Source: Burkholderiaceae bacterium (GTDB lineage: Bacteria; Pseudomonadota; Gammaproteobacteria; Burkholderiales; Burkholderiaceae_C). From it: a DNA stretch of 64,000 nucleotides. Of this stretch, positions 10,835-19,560 are shown piece after piece. The position numbers and the translations under genes were made by a program. The stretch spans positions 1,039,501 to 1,103,500 of the forward strand of contig JACKLJ010000001.1 of NCBI GenBank assembly GCA_024235955.1, in the 5' to 3' direction. The stretch's first letter is position 1; each line of letters begins with the position of its first letter. A model generated the notes under the pieces. That model did no database searches, was not told the DNA's origin, and saw only the letters and a list, made by a program, of their open reading frames with translations.

Positions 10835-10874
10835 GGGGGCGGGTGCCGGCGTTGGCGGCACCTGTTTTATAAGT

Positions 10875-10932
10875 CAAATTGGCTTGTGGCCGGCTACTGG
10901 CGGGCGCAAACAGCTACAAAAACAATAGTATT
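10875..10932 (+). repeat. Repeat A copy 3
   Basis: AAATTGGCTTGTGGCC, then GGCGGGCGCAAACAGCTAC, then AAAAACAATAGTAT. It fills the ispG-hisS gap and ends 6 nt before the hisS ATG, so any hisS leader lies within the repeat. No Shine-Dalgarno is evident. Confidence 0.82.
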
Positions 10933-10937
10933 TTTCG

Positions 10938-12245
10938 ATGTCGAAGTCACCGCAGATCACCGCCATCAAGGGCATGAACGACATCCTGCCGCCGGTCTCG
11001 GCGCGCTGGGAGTGGCTGGAGCAGGCGGTGCGCCGCGTGATGGCTGGGTTCGCCTACCGCAACGCCCGCACGCCGATCATGGAGCACACCCAGCTGTTCA
11101 CCCGCGGCCTGGGCGAGGTGACCGACATTGTCGAGAAGGAGATGTACTCCTTCCAGGACCGGCAGGACAAGCACGGCGACGCCGACCACCTGTCGCTGCG
11201 CCCCGAGGGTACGGCCGGCCTGGTGCGCGCCGTGGCCGAGCACAACCTGCTGTACGACGGCGGCAAGCGCCTGTTCTACATGGGCCCCATGTTCCGCCGC
11301 GAGCGTCCGCAGCGCGGCCGCTACCGGCAGTTCCACCAGATCGGCGCCGAGGCGCTGGGCTTTGCCGGGCCGGAGGTGGATGCCGAGCTGATCCTGCTGG
11401 CCGTGGCGCTGTGGCGCGAGCTGGGCCTGACGAACTGGCGGCTGGAGCTCAACAGCCTGGGCCAGCCGGAAGAGCGGCGCGAGCACCGTGCGGCGCTGAT
11501 CGCCTACTTCGAGCAGCATGCCGACCAGCTCGACGAGGACGCACGCCGCCGCCTGCACACCAACCCGCTGCGCATCCTCGACACCAAGAACCCTGCCATG
11601 CAGGCGCTGGCCGAAGGCGCGCCCAGGCTGATCGATCATCTGGGCGAGGCGTCCCGCAAGCACTTCGACGCCGTGCGCGCCGTGCTCGACGCCAACGGCA
11701 TCGCCTACACCATCAACCCGCGGCTGGTGCGCGGGCTGGATTACTACAACCTCACGGTGTTCGAGTTCGTCACCGAGGCGCTGGGCGCGCAGGGCACCAT
11801 CTGCGGCGGCGGGCGCTATGACTACCTGATCGAGCAGATCGGCGGCAAGGGCGCCCCGGCCGTGGGCTGGGCGCTGGGCGTGGAGCGCGTGCTGGAACTG
11901 CTGCAGGAAGAGGGCGTGCAGGTGCCCGAGCCGGTGCCCGACGCCTACGCCGTGATCCCCGACGCCACGGCCCTGCCGGCCGTCATGCGCTGCCTGCAGG
12001 CCCTGCGCGCAGAAGGCGTGGCGGTGCAGATGCACGCCGGCGCCGGTGAGGGCATGGGCAGCATGAAGAGCCAGTTCAAGCGGGCCGACGCATCGGGCGC
12101 GCGCTTCGCGCTGATCTTCGGCGCCGACGAGCTGGCGGCGGGCGAACTCACCCTCAAGGCCCTGCGCGACGGCTCGGGCGCGCAGAGCCGCGTATCGCTG
12201 GCCGACGTGGCCGGCTGGGCGGCCCGCCTAAAATCCACCGATTGA
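10938..12245 (+). CDS. hisS: Histidyl-tRNA synthetase
   Basis: Class II aminoacyl-tRNA synthetase that charges tRNA-His. At 435 residues it shows motif 2 (MFRRERPQRGRYRQFHQIG), the histidine-specific motifs LVRGLDYYNLTVFEF and GGGRYDYLIEQIGGKG, and the C-terminal anticodon-binding domain ending in SLADVAGWAARL. The ATG at 10938 lies directly after a repeat A copy with no visible Shine-Dalgarno, which is unusual for such an essential gene. The catalytic-domain paralogue hisZ occurs at 19.8 kb. The stop overlaps the upstream part of the next reading frame, whose preferred start is 12266. Confidence 0.97.
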   Translation: MSKSPQITAIKGMNDILPPVSARWEWLEQAVRRVMAGFAYRNARTPIMEHTQLFTRGLGEVTDIVEKEMYSFQDRQDKHGDADHLSLRPEGTAGLVRAVAEHNLLYDGGKRLFYMGPMFRRERPQRGRYRQFHQIGAEALGFAGPEVDAELILLAVALWRELGLTNWRLELNSLGQPEERREHRAALIAYFEQHADQLDEDARRRLHTNPLRILDTKNPAMQALAEGAPRLIDHLGEASRKHFDAVRAVLDANGIAYTINPRLVRGLDYYNLTVFEFVTEALGAQGTICGGGRYDYLIEQIGGKGAPAVGWALGVERVLELLQEEGVQVPEPVPDAYAVIPDATALPAVMRCLQALRAEGVAVQMHAGAGEGMGSMKSQFKRADASGARFALIFGADELAAGELTLKALRDGSGAQSRVSLADVAGWAARLKSTD

Positions 12246-12265
12246 CCCGCAAGGCAGCACACGGC

Positions 12266-12952
12266 ATGGCCATCCAAATTCAAAACCTCGACCTCGAAGA
12301 GCAGGAACAGCTCGACCAGATCAAGCACTTCTGGAACCGGTGGGGCAACCTGATCACCTGGGTGCTGATCGTGGTGCTCGGCTCCTACGCGGCCTGGAAC
12401 GGCTGGCAGTACTGGCAGCGCCGGCAGGCCGCACAGGCTTCCATGCTCTACACCGAGCTGGAGCGTGCAGCCTCGGCCGGGGACGCCTCGCGCATCGAGC
12501 GCAGCCTGGCCGACATGAAAGACCGTTACGGCGGCACCTGGTACGCCGCCGAAGGCTCGCTGGTGGCCGCCAAGGCACTGGCCGACAAGGGCCAGATGGC
12601 CCCGGCCAAGGAAGCGCTGACCTGGGCGGCCGACAAGAGCAGCGACGAAGGCCTGCGCGCCATCGCCCGGCTGCGCCTGGCGTCGCTGCAGATGGGCGAC
12701 AAGGCCTACGACGAAGCCGCCAAGACCTTGGCGCCGAGCTTCCCGCCCGCCTTCACCGCCCTGGCGGCCGACCGCCGCGGCGACCTGCTGATGCTGCAGG
12801 GCAAGCGCGCCGAGGCGGCCACCGAATACGGCAAGGCCTACCAGGGCCTGGGTGCCGAGGGGGGCGATTACCGCCGCCTGGTCGGCATCAAGCTGAACGC
12901 TCTGGGTATCGATCCGGATGCCGGCGCCAAGCCGGCCGGAGCCGCGTCATGA
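12266..12952 (+). CDS. YfgM-like tetratricopeptide membrane protein
   Basis: 228-residue protein of the YfgM family (tetratricopeptide_2/ DUF2133). A short acidic cytoplasmic N-terminus (LDLEEQEQLDQIKHFWNRWG) is followed by one transmembrane helix at about 30-50 and a periplasmic TPR domain. In E. coli, YfgM binds the Sec translocon with PpiD and sits beside BamB, and this gene also lies directly before bamB (ATGA overlap at 12949). The ATG at 12266 was chosen because the family starts just before the acidic segment; the frame is open from 12242. Confidence 0.85.
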   Translation: MAIQIQNLDLEEQEQLDQIKHFWNRWGNLITWVLIVVLGSYAAWNGWQYWQRRQAAQASMLYTELERAASAGDASRIERSLADMKDRYGGTWYAAEGSLVAAKALADKGQMAPAKEALTWAADKSSDEGLRAIARLRLASLQMGDKAYDEAAKTLAPSFPPAFTALAADRRGDLLMLQGKRAEAATEYGKAYQGLGAEGGDYRRLVGIKLNALGIDPDAGAKPAGAAS

Positions 12953-14079
12953 CCGCGCCGCGCTGGACCGCGGCCTGCCTGGCAGCCGCCATATCCGCCG
13001 CCCTGCTGGCGGGCTGTGCCGCCGGCTCGGCCCGGCCCAAGCCGGCCGAACTGCCGCCCAACGTGGCGGTGATCGGCGTGCAGCAGGCCTGGTCGGCGCG
13101 CTACTCGGCCGTCGATTTCCCGCTGCAGGTGGCCACCGCGGGCAACCGCGTGGTGCTCGCCACCGGCAACGGCACCGTGGTCACGCTCGACGCCGCCACC
13201 GGCGGCGAAGTGGCGCGCGCCAGCCTGGGCGAGCCGCTTTCGGCCGGCGTGGGCAGCGACGGCAGACTGAGCGCCGTCGTCACGCGCGGCAACGAGGTGG
13301 TGGCACTGGACGGCGGCACCACGCTGTGGCGCTACAAGCTGAAATCGCAGAGCTACACGGCCCCGCTGGTGGCCGGTGGCCGCGTGTTCGTGCTCAACGC
13401 CGACCGCACCCTGACCGGGCTGGACGGCCGCACCGGTCGCCTGCTCTGGACCGTGCAGCGCCCGGTCGAGCCGCTGGTGCTGCGCCAGGAAGGCCTGCTG
13501 ATGGCCGTGGGCAACACGCTGGTGGCGGGCCTGTCGGGCCGCATGGTCGGCGTCGACCCCGACACCGGCAACATTCGCTGGGAAGTGCCGGTGGCGTCTG
13601 CCCGCGGCACCAACGACGTTGAACGCCTGGTCGATCTGGTGGGCGGCGTGGCCCGGCAGGGCAGCGTGGTGTGCGCGCGGGCCTTCCAGACCGCCGTAGG
13701 CTGCGTGGATGCGGGCACTGGCAACCTGGGCTGGAGCAAGGCTGCTGACGGCGGCACCGGTCTGGCCGGCGATGGCGAGACGGTGTTCGGCACCGAATCC
13801 GACGGCAAGGTGATGGCCTGGCGCGCCTCTGACGGCGACCGGGTCTGGCTCAGCGAGCGCCTGCGCTGGCGCGTGCTGACCGCGCCGCTGGCGCTCGGCC
13901 GCTCGGTGATTCTGGGTGACAGCACCGGTCTGGTGCACATGCTCTCCCGCACCGACGGTGCGCCGCTGAACCGTCTGACCACCGACGGCTCCGGTGTGGC
14001 GGCCACGCCGGTGGCTGCGGCCAACACGCTGGTGGTGGTCACGCGCGCCGGTGGCGTGTTCGGGTTCCGGCCGGAATGA
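12949..14079 (+). CDS. bamB: Outer membrane protein assembly factor BamB
   Basis: Lipoprotein of the BAM complex that binds BamA POTRA domains. The 376-residue precursor has a signal peptide with lipobox LLAGC (Cys23) and then PQQ-like beta-propeller repeats, seen as recurring blades such as VTLDAATGGEVARASLG, GLDGRTGRLLWTV and GVDPDTGNIRWEVP. Length is normal. It overlaps the yfgM-like gene by ATGA, and der follows after a 130-bp gap filled by repeat B. The order hisS-yfgM-bamB-der is conserved across beta- and gammaproteobacteria. Confidence 0.95.
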   Translation: MTAPRWTAACLAAAISAALLAGCAAGSARPKPAELPPNVAVIGVQQAWSARYSAVDFPLQVATAGNRVVLATGNGTVVTLDAATGGEVARASLGEPLSAGVGSDGRLSAVVTRGNEVVALDGGTTLWRYKLKSQSYTAPLVAGGRVFVLNADRTLTGLDGRTGRLLWTVQRPVEPLVLRQEGLLMAVGNTLVAGLSGRMVGVDPDTGNIRWEVPVASARGTNDVERLVDLVGGVARQGSVVCARAFQTAVGCVDAGTGNLGWSKAADGGTGLAGDGETVFGTESDGKVMAWRASDGDRVWLSERLRWRVLTAPLALGRSVILGDSTGLVHMLSRTDGAPLNRLTTDGSGVAATPVAAANTLVVVTRAGGVFGFRPE

Positions 14080-14082
14080 CGC

Positions 14083-14202
14083 TCCCCCCCATGGCGCTGC
14101 GCGCCTTCCCCCCGGGGGGGCAACGCCAGTCGCCGGGCCAGGCCCGGCCACGGCGTTTGCTGGCCTGGCCTGCTCCGCGGCCACGCGAATTGGCGGCCGG
14201 AG
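14083..14202 (+). repeat. Repeat B copy 1
   Basis: About 120-bp GC-rich element. Landmarks are CCCCCCATGGCGCTGCGCGC, GCGCCTTCCCCCC, a nested inverted repeat (AACGCC 14122-14127 with GGCGTT 14152-14157; CCGGGCC 14133-14139 with GGCCCGG 14141-14147), then TGGCCTGCTCCGCGGCCA. The same landmarks occur in reverse orientation at 33552-33700. It separates bamB from der. Confidence 0.8.
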
Positions 14203-14209
14203 TGCTGGC

Positions 14210-15553
14210 GTGAAACCTGTCCTGGCCCTGGTGGGGCGGCCGAACGTCGGCAAGTCCACGCTGTTCAACCGGCTGACGAAGAGCCGCGATGCGATCGTGG
14301 CCGATTTCGCCGGCCTCACGCGCGACCGGCACTATGGCCAGGGGCGGCTGGGCAACCGCGAGTACATCGTCATCGACACCGGCGGCTTCGAGCCCGAGGC
14401 CGGTGAGGGCAGCATCTTCCGCGAGATGGCCAAGCAGACCCGCCAGGCCGTGGCCGAGGCGGACGTGGTGCTGTTCGTGGTCGACGCGCGCGAGGGCCTG
14501 GCCGGCCAGGACCATGACATCGCCGAGTACCTGCGGCGCCTGGGCAAGCCCTGCCTGCTGGTGGCCAACAAGGCCGAAGGCATGCGCGAAGGCGCGCAAC
14601 TGGCCGAGTTCTACGAGCTGGGCCTGGGCGAGGTGATCCCCGTCTCGGCCGCCCACGGCCAGGGCGTGCGCGGCATGCTGGACCTGGCGCTGGACGCGCT
14701 CGGCCTGCCCGAGCCCGAGGAAGAGCCGGCCCCGGAAGAGGGCGGCCCGATCAAGCTCGCCGTGGCCGGGCGGCCCAACGTGGGCAAATCCACCCTGATC
14801 AACACCTGGCTGGGCGAGGAGCGCCTGGTGGCGTTCGACCTGCCGGGCACCACGCGCGATGCCATCACCGTGCCTTTCGAGCGCGGCGGCCAGAAGTTCG
14901 AGCTGATCGACACCGCCGGTCTGCGCCGCAAGGGCAAGGTGTTCGAGGCGATCGAGAAGTTCTCGGTGGTCAAGACGCTGCAGGCCATCGAATCGGCCAA
15001 CGTCGTGCTGCTGCTGCTGGACGCGACCCAGGGCGTGACCGACCAGGACGCCCACATCGCCGGCTTCATCCTGGAAGCCGGCCGCGCGGTGGTGCTGGCC
15101 GTCAACAAGTGGGACGCGATCGACGATTACCAGCGCGAGCTGGTGCGGCGCTCCATCGAAAGCCGGCTGGCGTTCCTGAAGTTTGCCGAGCTGCACTTCA
15201 TCTCGGCCAAGAAGCGCCAGGGCCTTGGCCCGCTCTGGGGCTCGATCGCGCGGGCGCACAAGGCCGCCATGCGCAAGATGCCCACGCCCCAGCTGACCCG
15301 GGCGCTGCTGGAGGCGGTGCAGTTCCAGACGCCCAAGCGCAGCGGCATGTACCGGCCCAAGCTGCGCTACGCCCACCAGGGCGGCATGAACCCGCCGGTG
15401 ATCGTGGTGCACGGCAACTCGCTGGAAGGCGTGACCGACACCTACAAGCGCTTCCTGGAAGGGCGCTTCCGCAAGGTGTTCGACCTCACCGGAACACCGC
15501 TGCGCATCGAGATGAAGACCTCGCGGAACCCTTACGCGGACAAAGACTCCTAA
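14210..15553 (+). CDS. der: Ribosome biogenesis GTPase Der (EngA)
   Basis: Essential GTPase for 50S subunit maturation, with two G domains and a C-terminal KH-like domain. G1 motifs GRPNVGKST occur at residues about 8 and 187, each with a DTxG motif (IDTGGFEP, IDTAGLRR) and an NKxD-type motif (VANKAEG, AVNKWD). The C-terminus has KRSGMYRPKLRYAHQGG. The GTG at 14210 is preceded by GGAG at 14199-14202, right at the edge of repeat B, so the repeat insertion has left or supplied the ribosome binding site. The product is 447 residues, a normal length. Confidence 0.96.
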   Translation: MKPVLALVGRPNVGKSTLFNRLTKSRDAIVADFAGLTRDRHYGQGRLGNREYIVIDTGGFEPEAGEGSIFREMAKQTRQAVAEADVVLFVVDAREGLAGQDHDIAEYLRRLGKPCLLVANKAEGMREGAQLAEFYELGLGEVIPVSAAHGQGVRGMLDLALDALGLPEPEEEPAPEEGGPIKLAVAGRPNVGKSTLINTWLGEERLVAFDLPGTTRDAITVPFERGGQKFELIDTAGLRRKGKVFEAIEKFSVVKTLQAIESANVVLLLLDATQGVTDQDAHIAGFILEAGRAVVLAVNKWDAIDDYQRELVRRSIESRLAFLKFAELHFISAKKRQGLGPLWGSIARAHKAAMRKMPTPQLTRALLEAVQFQTPKRSGMYRPKLRYAHQGGMNPPVIVVHGNSLEGVTDTYKRFLEGRFRKVFDLTGTPLRIEMKTSRNPYADKDS

Positions 15554-15632
15554 AGGGTTCGTGGAGGGATTTTTCGCCAACTGCTCTTGGTTTGGCGCAA
15601 AAAGGCCCTATCTCAGTATCAAGACCGGCGAA

Positions 15633-15650
15633 ATACCACCTTTGTGGTAT
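15633..15650. promoter_or_regulatory. Perfect palindrome in the hfq leader
   Basis: ATACCAC-CTTT-GTGGTAT, two perfect 7-bp arms around 4 nt, 46 bp upstream of the hfq start. It could be an operator or an mRNA hairpin in the 5' UTR. No T-run follows, so it is not an intrinsic terminator. The 142-bp der-hfq gap is noticeably richer in A+T than its surroundings, as expected of a promoter region. Confidence 0.5.
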
Positions 15651-15695
15651 GGTGCCCCACTTCTCAACACTGTTCACTGGAACACGGAGCATATC

Positions 15696-15944
15696 GTGAG
15701 CAACAAAGGGCAACTCCTACAAGACCCGTTTCTGAACACCCTGCGGCGCGAGCACGTGCCGGTGTCCATTTACCTGGTCAACGGCATCAAGCTGCAAGGG
15801 CAGATCGAATCGTTCGACCAGTACGTCGTGCTGCTGCGCAACACCGTGACGCAGATGGTCTACAAGCACGCCATCTCCACCATCGTGCCCGGCCGCGCCG
15901 TCAACTTCTCGGCCGCCGAAGGCCAGGATTCTCCGGCCAAATAA
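15696..15944 (+). CDS. hfq: RNA chaperone Hfq
   Basis: Sm-like hexameric RNA chaperone that pairs small RNAs with mRNAs. The 82-residue product has the Sm1 motif (LLQDPFLNTLRREHVPVSIY) and Sm2 with YKHAISTIVP, whose YKH residues line the central pore. The start is GTG at 15696 with GGAG at 15686-15689. The in-frame sequence upstream (open from 15561) is not conserved. A 7-bp-arm palindrome lies in the leader. Neighbours der and hflX are conserved. Confidence 0.97.
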   Translation: MSNKGQLLQDPFLNTLRREHVPVSIYLVNGIKLQGQIESFDQYVVLLRNTVTQMVYKHAISTIVPGRAVNFSAAEGQDSPAK

Positions 15945-15962
15945 GCCGTTTGCCCACGTCCG

Positions 15963-15995
15963 CCGGGCGCAGCCAGCTATGGTTTCAGTAGCTGA
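15963..15995 (+). repeat. Repeat A copy 4 (right half only)
   Basis: GGGCGCAGCCAGCTATGGTTTCAGTAGC: the right half of the element. The GGCTCCAGCC half is absent. It contributes the in-frame TAG (15989-15991) that bounds the hflX reading frame upstream. Confidence 0.6.
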
Positions 15996-16093
15996 GGCCG
16001 CCGGGTGGGCCCTCTGAACGCAGCACTGCAATAGCCTCCTCCACCTCCATCGCTCCCCCGGCAGCCCCGGTCGCGCCAGCGCTGCTGGTCGGT

Positions 16094-17266
16094 GTGGATC
16101 TCGGGTTGCCCGATTTCGATGCCGAGCTCGCCGAACTCGGCCTGCTGGCCGAATCTGCCGGTCTGCAGCCGGTGGCCCGCCTGACCTGCAAGCGCAAGGC
16201 GCCCGACGCGGCGCTGTTCGTCGGCAGCGGCAAGGCCGAGGAAATCCGTGAACTCGCCCTGGCCCACGGCGCCACCGAGGTGCTGTTCGACCAGGCGCTC
16301 AGCCCGGTGCAGCAGCGCAACCTCGAGCGCACCATCGGTCTGCCGGTGAACGACCGCACGCTGCTCATCCTGGAAATCTTCGCCCAAAGGGCGCGCAGCC
16401 ACGAAGGCAAGCTTCAGGTGGAGCTGGCGCGCCTGCAATACCTCAGCACGCGCCTGGTGCGCCGCTGGAGCCACCTGGAGCGCCAGCAGGGCGGCATCGG
16501 CACGCGCGGCGGCCCCGGCGAGACGCAGATCGAGCTCGATCGCCGCATGATCGGCGACGCCATCAAGCGCACCAAGGACCGCCTGACCAAGGTCAAGCGC
16601 CAGCGCCGCACCCAGCGGCGCCAGCGCGAGCGGCAGGGTACCTTCAACATCTCGCTGGTCGGCTACACCAACGCCGGCAAGTCCACGCTGTTCAACGCCC
16701 TGGTCAAGGCCCGCGCCTACGCGGCCGACCAGCTGTTCGCCACGCTGGATACCACCACGCGTCAGCTCTATCTGGGCGATGTGGCGGGTTCGGTGTCGCT
16801 GTCCGACACGGTGGGCTTCATCCGCGACCTGCCGCACGGCCTGATCGAGGCCTTCCAGGCCACGCTGCAGGAAGCGGCCGACGCCGATCTGCTGCTGCAC
16901 GTGGTCGACGCCTCCAACCCCGGCTTTCCCGAGCAGATCGAGCAGGTGCGGCGCGTGCTGGAAGAGATCGGCGCCGCCGACGTGCCGCAGCTGCTGGTGT
17001 TCAACAAGATCGACGCGCTGCCGCCGGGCCGCCTGCCGGCCCGGATGGCCGACACCATGCAGGTCGACGGCCGCGTGCTGCCTCGCATCTTCGTGAGTGC
17101 CGCCACGGGCGAGGGCCTGGCCACGCTGCGCGAAGAGCTGGCGCGGCGCGCCCAGCGCCTGCCGGACGACGCGCCTGATCACGGCGAAGCCGGCGACGCG
17201 GTGGCGATGAACGCCGGCCACGTCGGGCAAAATGCGCAGTTGCACCTCCGAAGTACCCACCCATGA
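16094..17266 (+). CDS. hflX: Ribosome-associated GTPase HflX
   Basis: GTPase that binds the 50S subunit and splits stalled or heat-damaged ribosomes. An N-terminal HflX domain (ALFVGSGKAEEIRELA) is followed by the glycine-rich linker GGIGTRGGPGETQIELDRR and a G domain with GYTNAGKST, DTVGFIRDLP and NKID. The first standard start after the upstream in-frame stop (15989) is GTG 16094, giving 390 residues, but homology-like sequence (PALLVGV) continues upstream of it. The true start may be non-standard or mutated. It overlaps hflK by ATGA. Confidence 0.92.
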   Translation: MDLGLPDFDAELAELGLLAESAGLQPVARLTCKRKAPDAALFVGSGKAEEIRELALAHGATEVLFDQALSPVQQRNLERTIGLPVNDRTLLILEIFAQRARSHEGKLQVELARLQYLSTRLVRRWSHLERQQGGIGTRGGPGETQIELDRRMIGDAIKRTKDRLTKVKRQRRTQRRQRERQGTFNISLVGYTNAGKSTLFNALVKARAYAADQLFATLDTTTRQLYLGDVAGSVSLSDTVGFIRDLPHGLIEAFQATLQEAADADLLLHVVDASNPGFPEQIEQVRRVLEEIGAADVPQLLVFNKIDALPPGRLPARMADTMQVDGRVLPRIFVSAATGEGLATLREELARRAQRLPDDAPDHGEAGDAVAMNAGHVGQNAQLHLRSTHP

Positions 17267-18627
17267 CGATGTTTTCCAGCGCAGCGCGCCTTCCCGAGCG
17301 GGTGCGCGGCATGTTCAACCTCAACGACCCGCGCTGGGGCCGTGACGACACGCCCCAGGACAACGGCGGATCGCCCGAGGGCGGCGAGCCGCCCCAGCGA
17401 CCGCCGCAGGACCAGCCCCCGCGCGGCCGCGGCCCCAACCAGGGCCCGCCCGATCTCGACGAGCTCTGGCGTGATTTCAACCGGCGCCTGACGGGCATGT
17501 TCGGTGGCCGCGGCGGCGGTGGCAACGGCGGCCGGCGTGGCGGCGGCGGTGACTTCCAGCCCGACATGAAGAGCGCCGGGCTGGGCATCGGCGTGGTCAT
17601 CGTGGTGGCGCTGCTGATCTGGCTGGGCACCGGCTTCTTCATCGTGCAGGAAGGCCAGCAGGCCGTGGTCACGCGCTTCGGCAAGTACCAGTCCACGGTG
17701 GGCGCCGGCTTCAACTGGCGGCTGCCGTACCCGATCGAGCGGCACGAGACCGTGCGCTTCTCGCAGATCCGCTCGGTGGACGTGGGCGGCGACAACATCA
17801 TCCGCAGCACCGGCCTGCGCGAATCGGCCATGCTGACGGAAGACGAGAACATCGTCGAGATCAAGTTCGCCGTGCAGTACCGCCTGAACGACGCGCGCGA
17901 CTACCTGTTCAACAGCAAGAGCCCGGACGAAGCCGTGGTGCAGGCTGCCGAGAGCGCGGTGCGCGAGGTGGTGGGCAAGATGAACATGGACACCGCCATG
18001 GCGGAGGAGCGCGACCAGATCGCCCCGCGCGTGCGCGACCTGATGCAGAAGATCCTCGACCGCTACAAGGTCGGCATCGACGTGGTGGCGGTCAACATGC
18101 AGCAGGGCGGCGTGCGCCCGCCCGAGCAGGTGCAGGCCGCGTTCGACGACGTGCTCAAGGCCGGCCAGGAGCGCGAGCGCGCCAAGAACGAGGCCCAGGC
18201 CTACGCCAACGACGTGGTGCCGCGCGCGGTCGGCACGGCCTCGCGCCTGGCGCAGGAGGCCGAGGGCTACAAGGCGCGCATCGTGGCGCAGGCGCAGGGC
18301 GATTCCGAGCGCTTCTCGTCGGTGCTGACCGAGTACCAGAAGGCGCCCAAGGTCACGCGGGACCGCATGTACCTGGACACCATGCAGCAGATCTACGGCA
18401 ACGTGAACAAGGTCATCGTCGACAGCAAGTCGGGCTCCAACCTGCTCTACCTGCCGCTCGACAAGGTGATGCAGTCCGCTGGCGCGCAACCGTCGGCTGC
18501 AGCCGAGCCGGCGGGCAGCAACCCGTCGCCCGCAGCCGCGGCGGCAGCTGCGGCCGCCGCGGCCAACAACAACAACGATGCGCGCGCGCGTGACAACGCG
18601 CGCAGCCGCGAGCGCGAGTCGCGCTGA
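17263..18627 (+). CDS. hflK: FtsH protease modulator HflK
   Basis: SPFH/prohibitin-family membrane protein that forms a cage with HflC around FtsH. The N-terminal cytoplasmic part is Gly/Pro-rich, one transmembrane helix lies at about residues 107-128, and the SPFH domain (EGQQAVVTRFGKYQSTVGAG) and a helical region rich in Arg/Glu/Ala follow. The last ~45 residues are low complexity (an alanine run, then NNNN and Arg-rich), longer than I expect for the family. ATG 17263 couples to hflX; an internal ATG at 17311 (MFNLNDPRWGRD) matches homolog starts and is an alternative. Confidence 0.94.
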   Translation: MTMFSSAARLPERVRGMFNLNDPRWGRDDTPQDNGGSPEGGEPPQRPPQDQPPRGRGPNQGPPDLDELWRDFNRRLTGMFGGRGGGGNGGRRGGGGDFQPDMKSAGLGIGVVIVVALLIWLGTGFFIVQEGQQAVVTRFGKYQSTVGAGFNWRLPYPIERHETVRFSQIRSVDVGGDNIIRSTGLRESAMLTEDENIVEIKFAVQYRLNDARDYLFNSKSPDEAVVQAAESAVREVVGKMNMDTAMAEERDQIAPRVRDLMQKILDRYKVGIDVVAVNMQQGGVRPPEQVQAAFDDVLKAGQERERAKNEAQAYANDVVPRAVGTASRLAQEAEGYKARIVAQAQGDSERFSSVLTEYQKAPKVTRDRMYLDTMQQIYGNVNKVIVDSKSGSNLLYLPLDKVMQSAGAQPSAAAEPAGSNPSPAAAAAAAAAAANNNNDARARDNARSRERESR

Positions 18628-18639
18628 GGAAGGGCCGCC

Positions 18640-19542
18640 ATGAACAGAATCGGATTCATCGCCACCTCGCTCCTCATCCTGCTTGCGCTGCTGTCGTCCA
18701 CCATGTTCGTGGTCGACCAGCGCCAGTTCGGCGTGGTGTACGCGCTCGGCCAGATCAAGAAAGTGATCACCGAGCCGGGGCTGAACTTCAAGCTGCCGCC
18801 GCCGTTCCAGAACGTCTCGTACATCGACAAGCGCCTGCTGACGCTCGACAGCCAGGACACCGAGCCCATGCTCACCGCTGAGAAGCAGCGCGTGGTGATC
18901 GACTGGTACGTGCGCTGGCGCATCACCGACCCGGGCGAGTACATCCGCAACGTCGGCCTGGACGAGAACGCCGGCGCCCTGCAGCTCAACCGCGTGGTGC
19001 GCAACGCCTTCCAGGAAGAGATCAACCGCCGCACGGTGCGCGAGCTCATCTCCACCCGCCGCGAAACCCTGATGGCCGACGTGAAACGCGAGGTGGCCGA
19101 CGCCGTCAAGAGCGGCAAGCCCTGGGGTATCGAGATCGTCGACGTGCGCATCACCCGCGCCGACTACGTGGAATCGATCACCGAATCGGTCTACCGCCGC
19201 ATGCAGGCCGAACGCCAGCGCGTGGCCAACGAGCTGCGCTCCACCGGCGCCGCCGAGGCCGAGCGCATCCGCGCCGAGGCCGACCGTGAGCGCGAGGTGA
19301 CCGTGGCCAACGCCTACCGCGATGCCCAGAAGGTCAAGGGCCAGGGCGACGGCGAGGCCGCACGCGTCTATGCCGATGCCTTCGGCAAGGACCCGCAGTT
19401 CGCCGAGTTCTATCGCAGCCTCGACGCCTACAAGGCCAGCATGGGCAAGAAGGGCGACGTGATGGTGCTGGATCCGTCCAGCAGCGAGTTCTTCCGTGCC
19501 ATGCAGAGTGCGGGCGCCCGCGCGGCCACCCCGGCGCGCTGA
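18640..19542 (+). CDS. hflC: FtsH protease modulator HflC
   Basis: Second SPFH partner of HflK. The N-terminal signal anchor lies at about residues 5-25 and the SPFH domain begins with DQRQFGVVYALGQ. Further on are EEINRRTVRELISTRRE and an ERQRVANELRSTGAAEAERI coiled region. GAGGAAG precedes the ATG by 8 nt. The 300-residue length is normal. It forms an operon with hflX-hflK upstream and the small DUF2065 gene downstream. Confidence 0.95.
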   Translation: MNRIGFIATSLLILLALLSSTMFVVDQRQFGVVYALGQIKKVITEPGLNFKLPPPFQNVSYIDKRLLTLDSQDTEPMLTAEKQRVVIDWYVRWRITDPGEYIRNVGLDENAGALQLNRVVRNAFQEEINRRTVRELISTRRETLMADVKREVADAVKSGKPWGIEIVDVRITRADYVESITESVYRRMQAERQRVANELRSTGAAEAERIRAEADREREVTVANAYRDAQKVKGQGDGEAARVYADAFGKDPQFAEFYRSLDAYKASMGKKGDVMVLDPSSSEFFRAMQSAGARAATPAR

Positions 19543-19560
19543 TCTGGCGGGGCGCTGGCC

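Noticed and set aside
9446..10861. 471-residue open frame on the minus strand opposite ispG
   Set aside because: Produced by the high GC content and codon bias of ispG; its product is His/Ala/Arg-rich with no family likeness.
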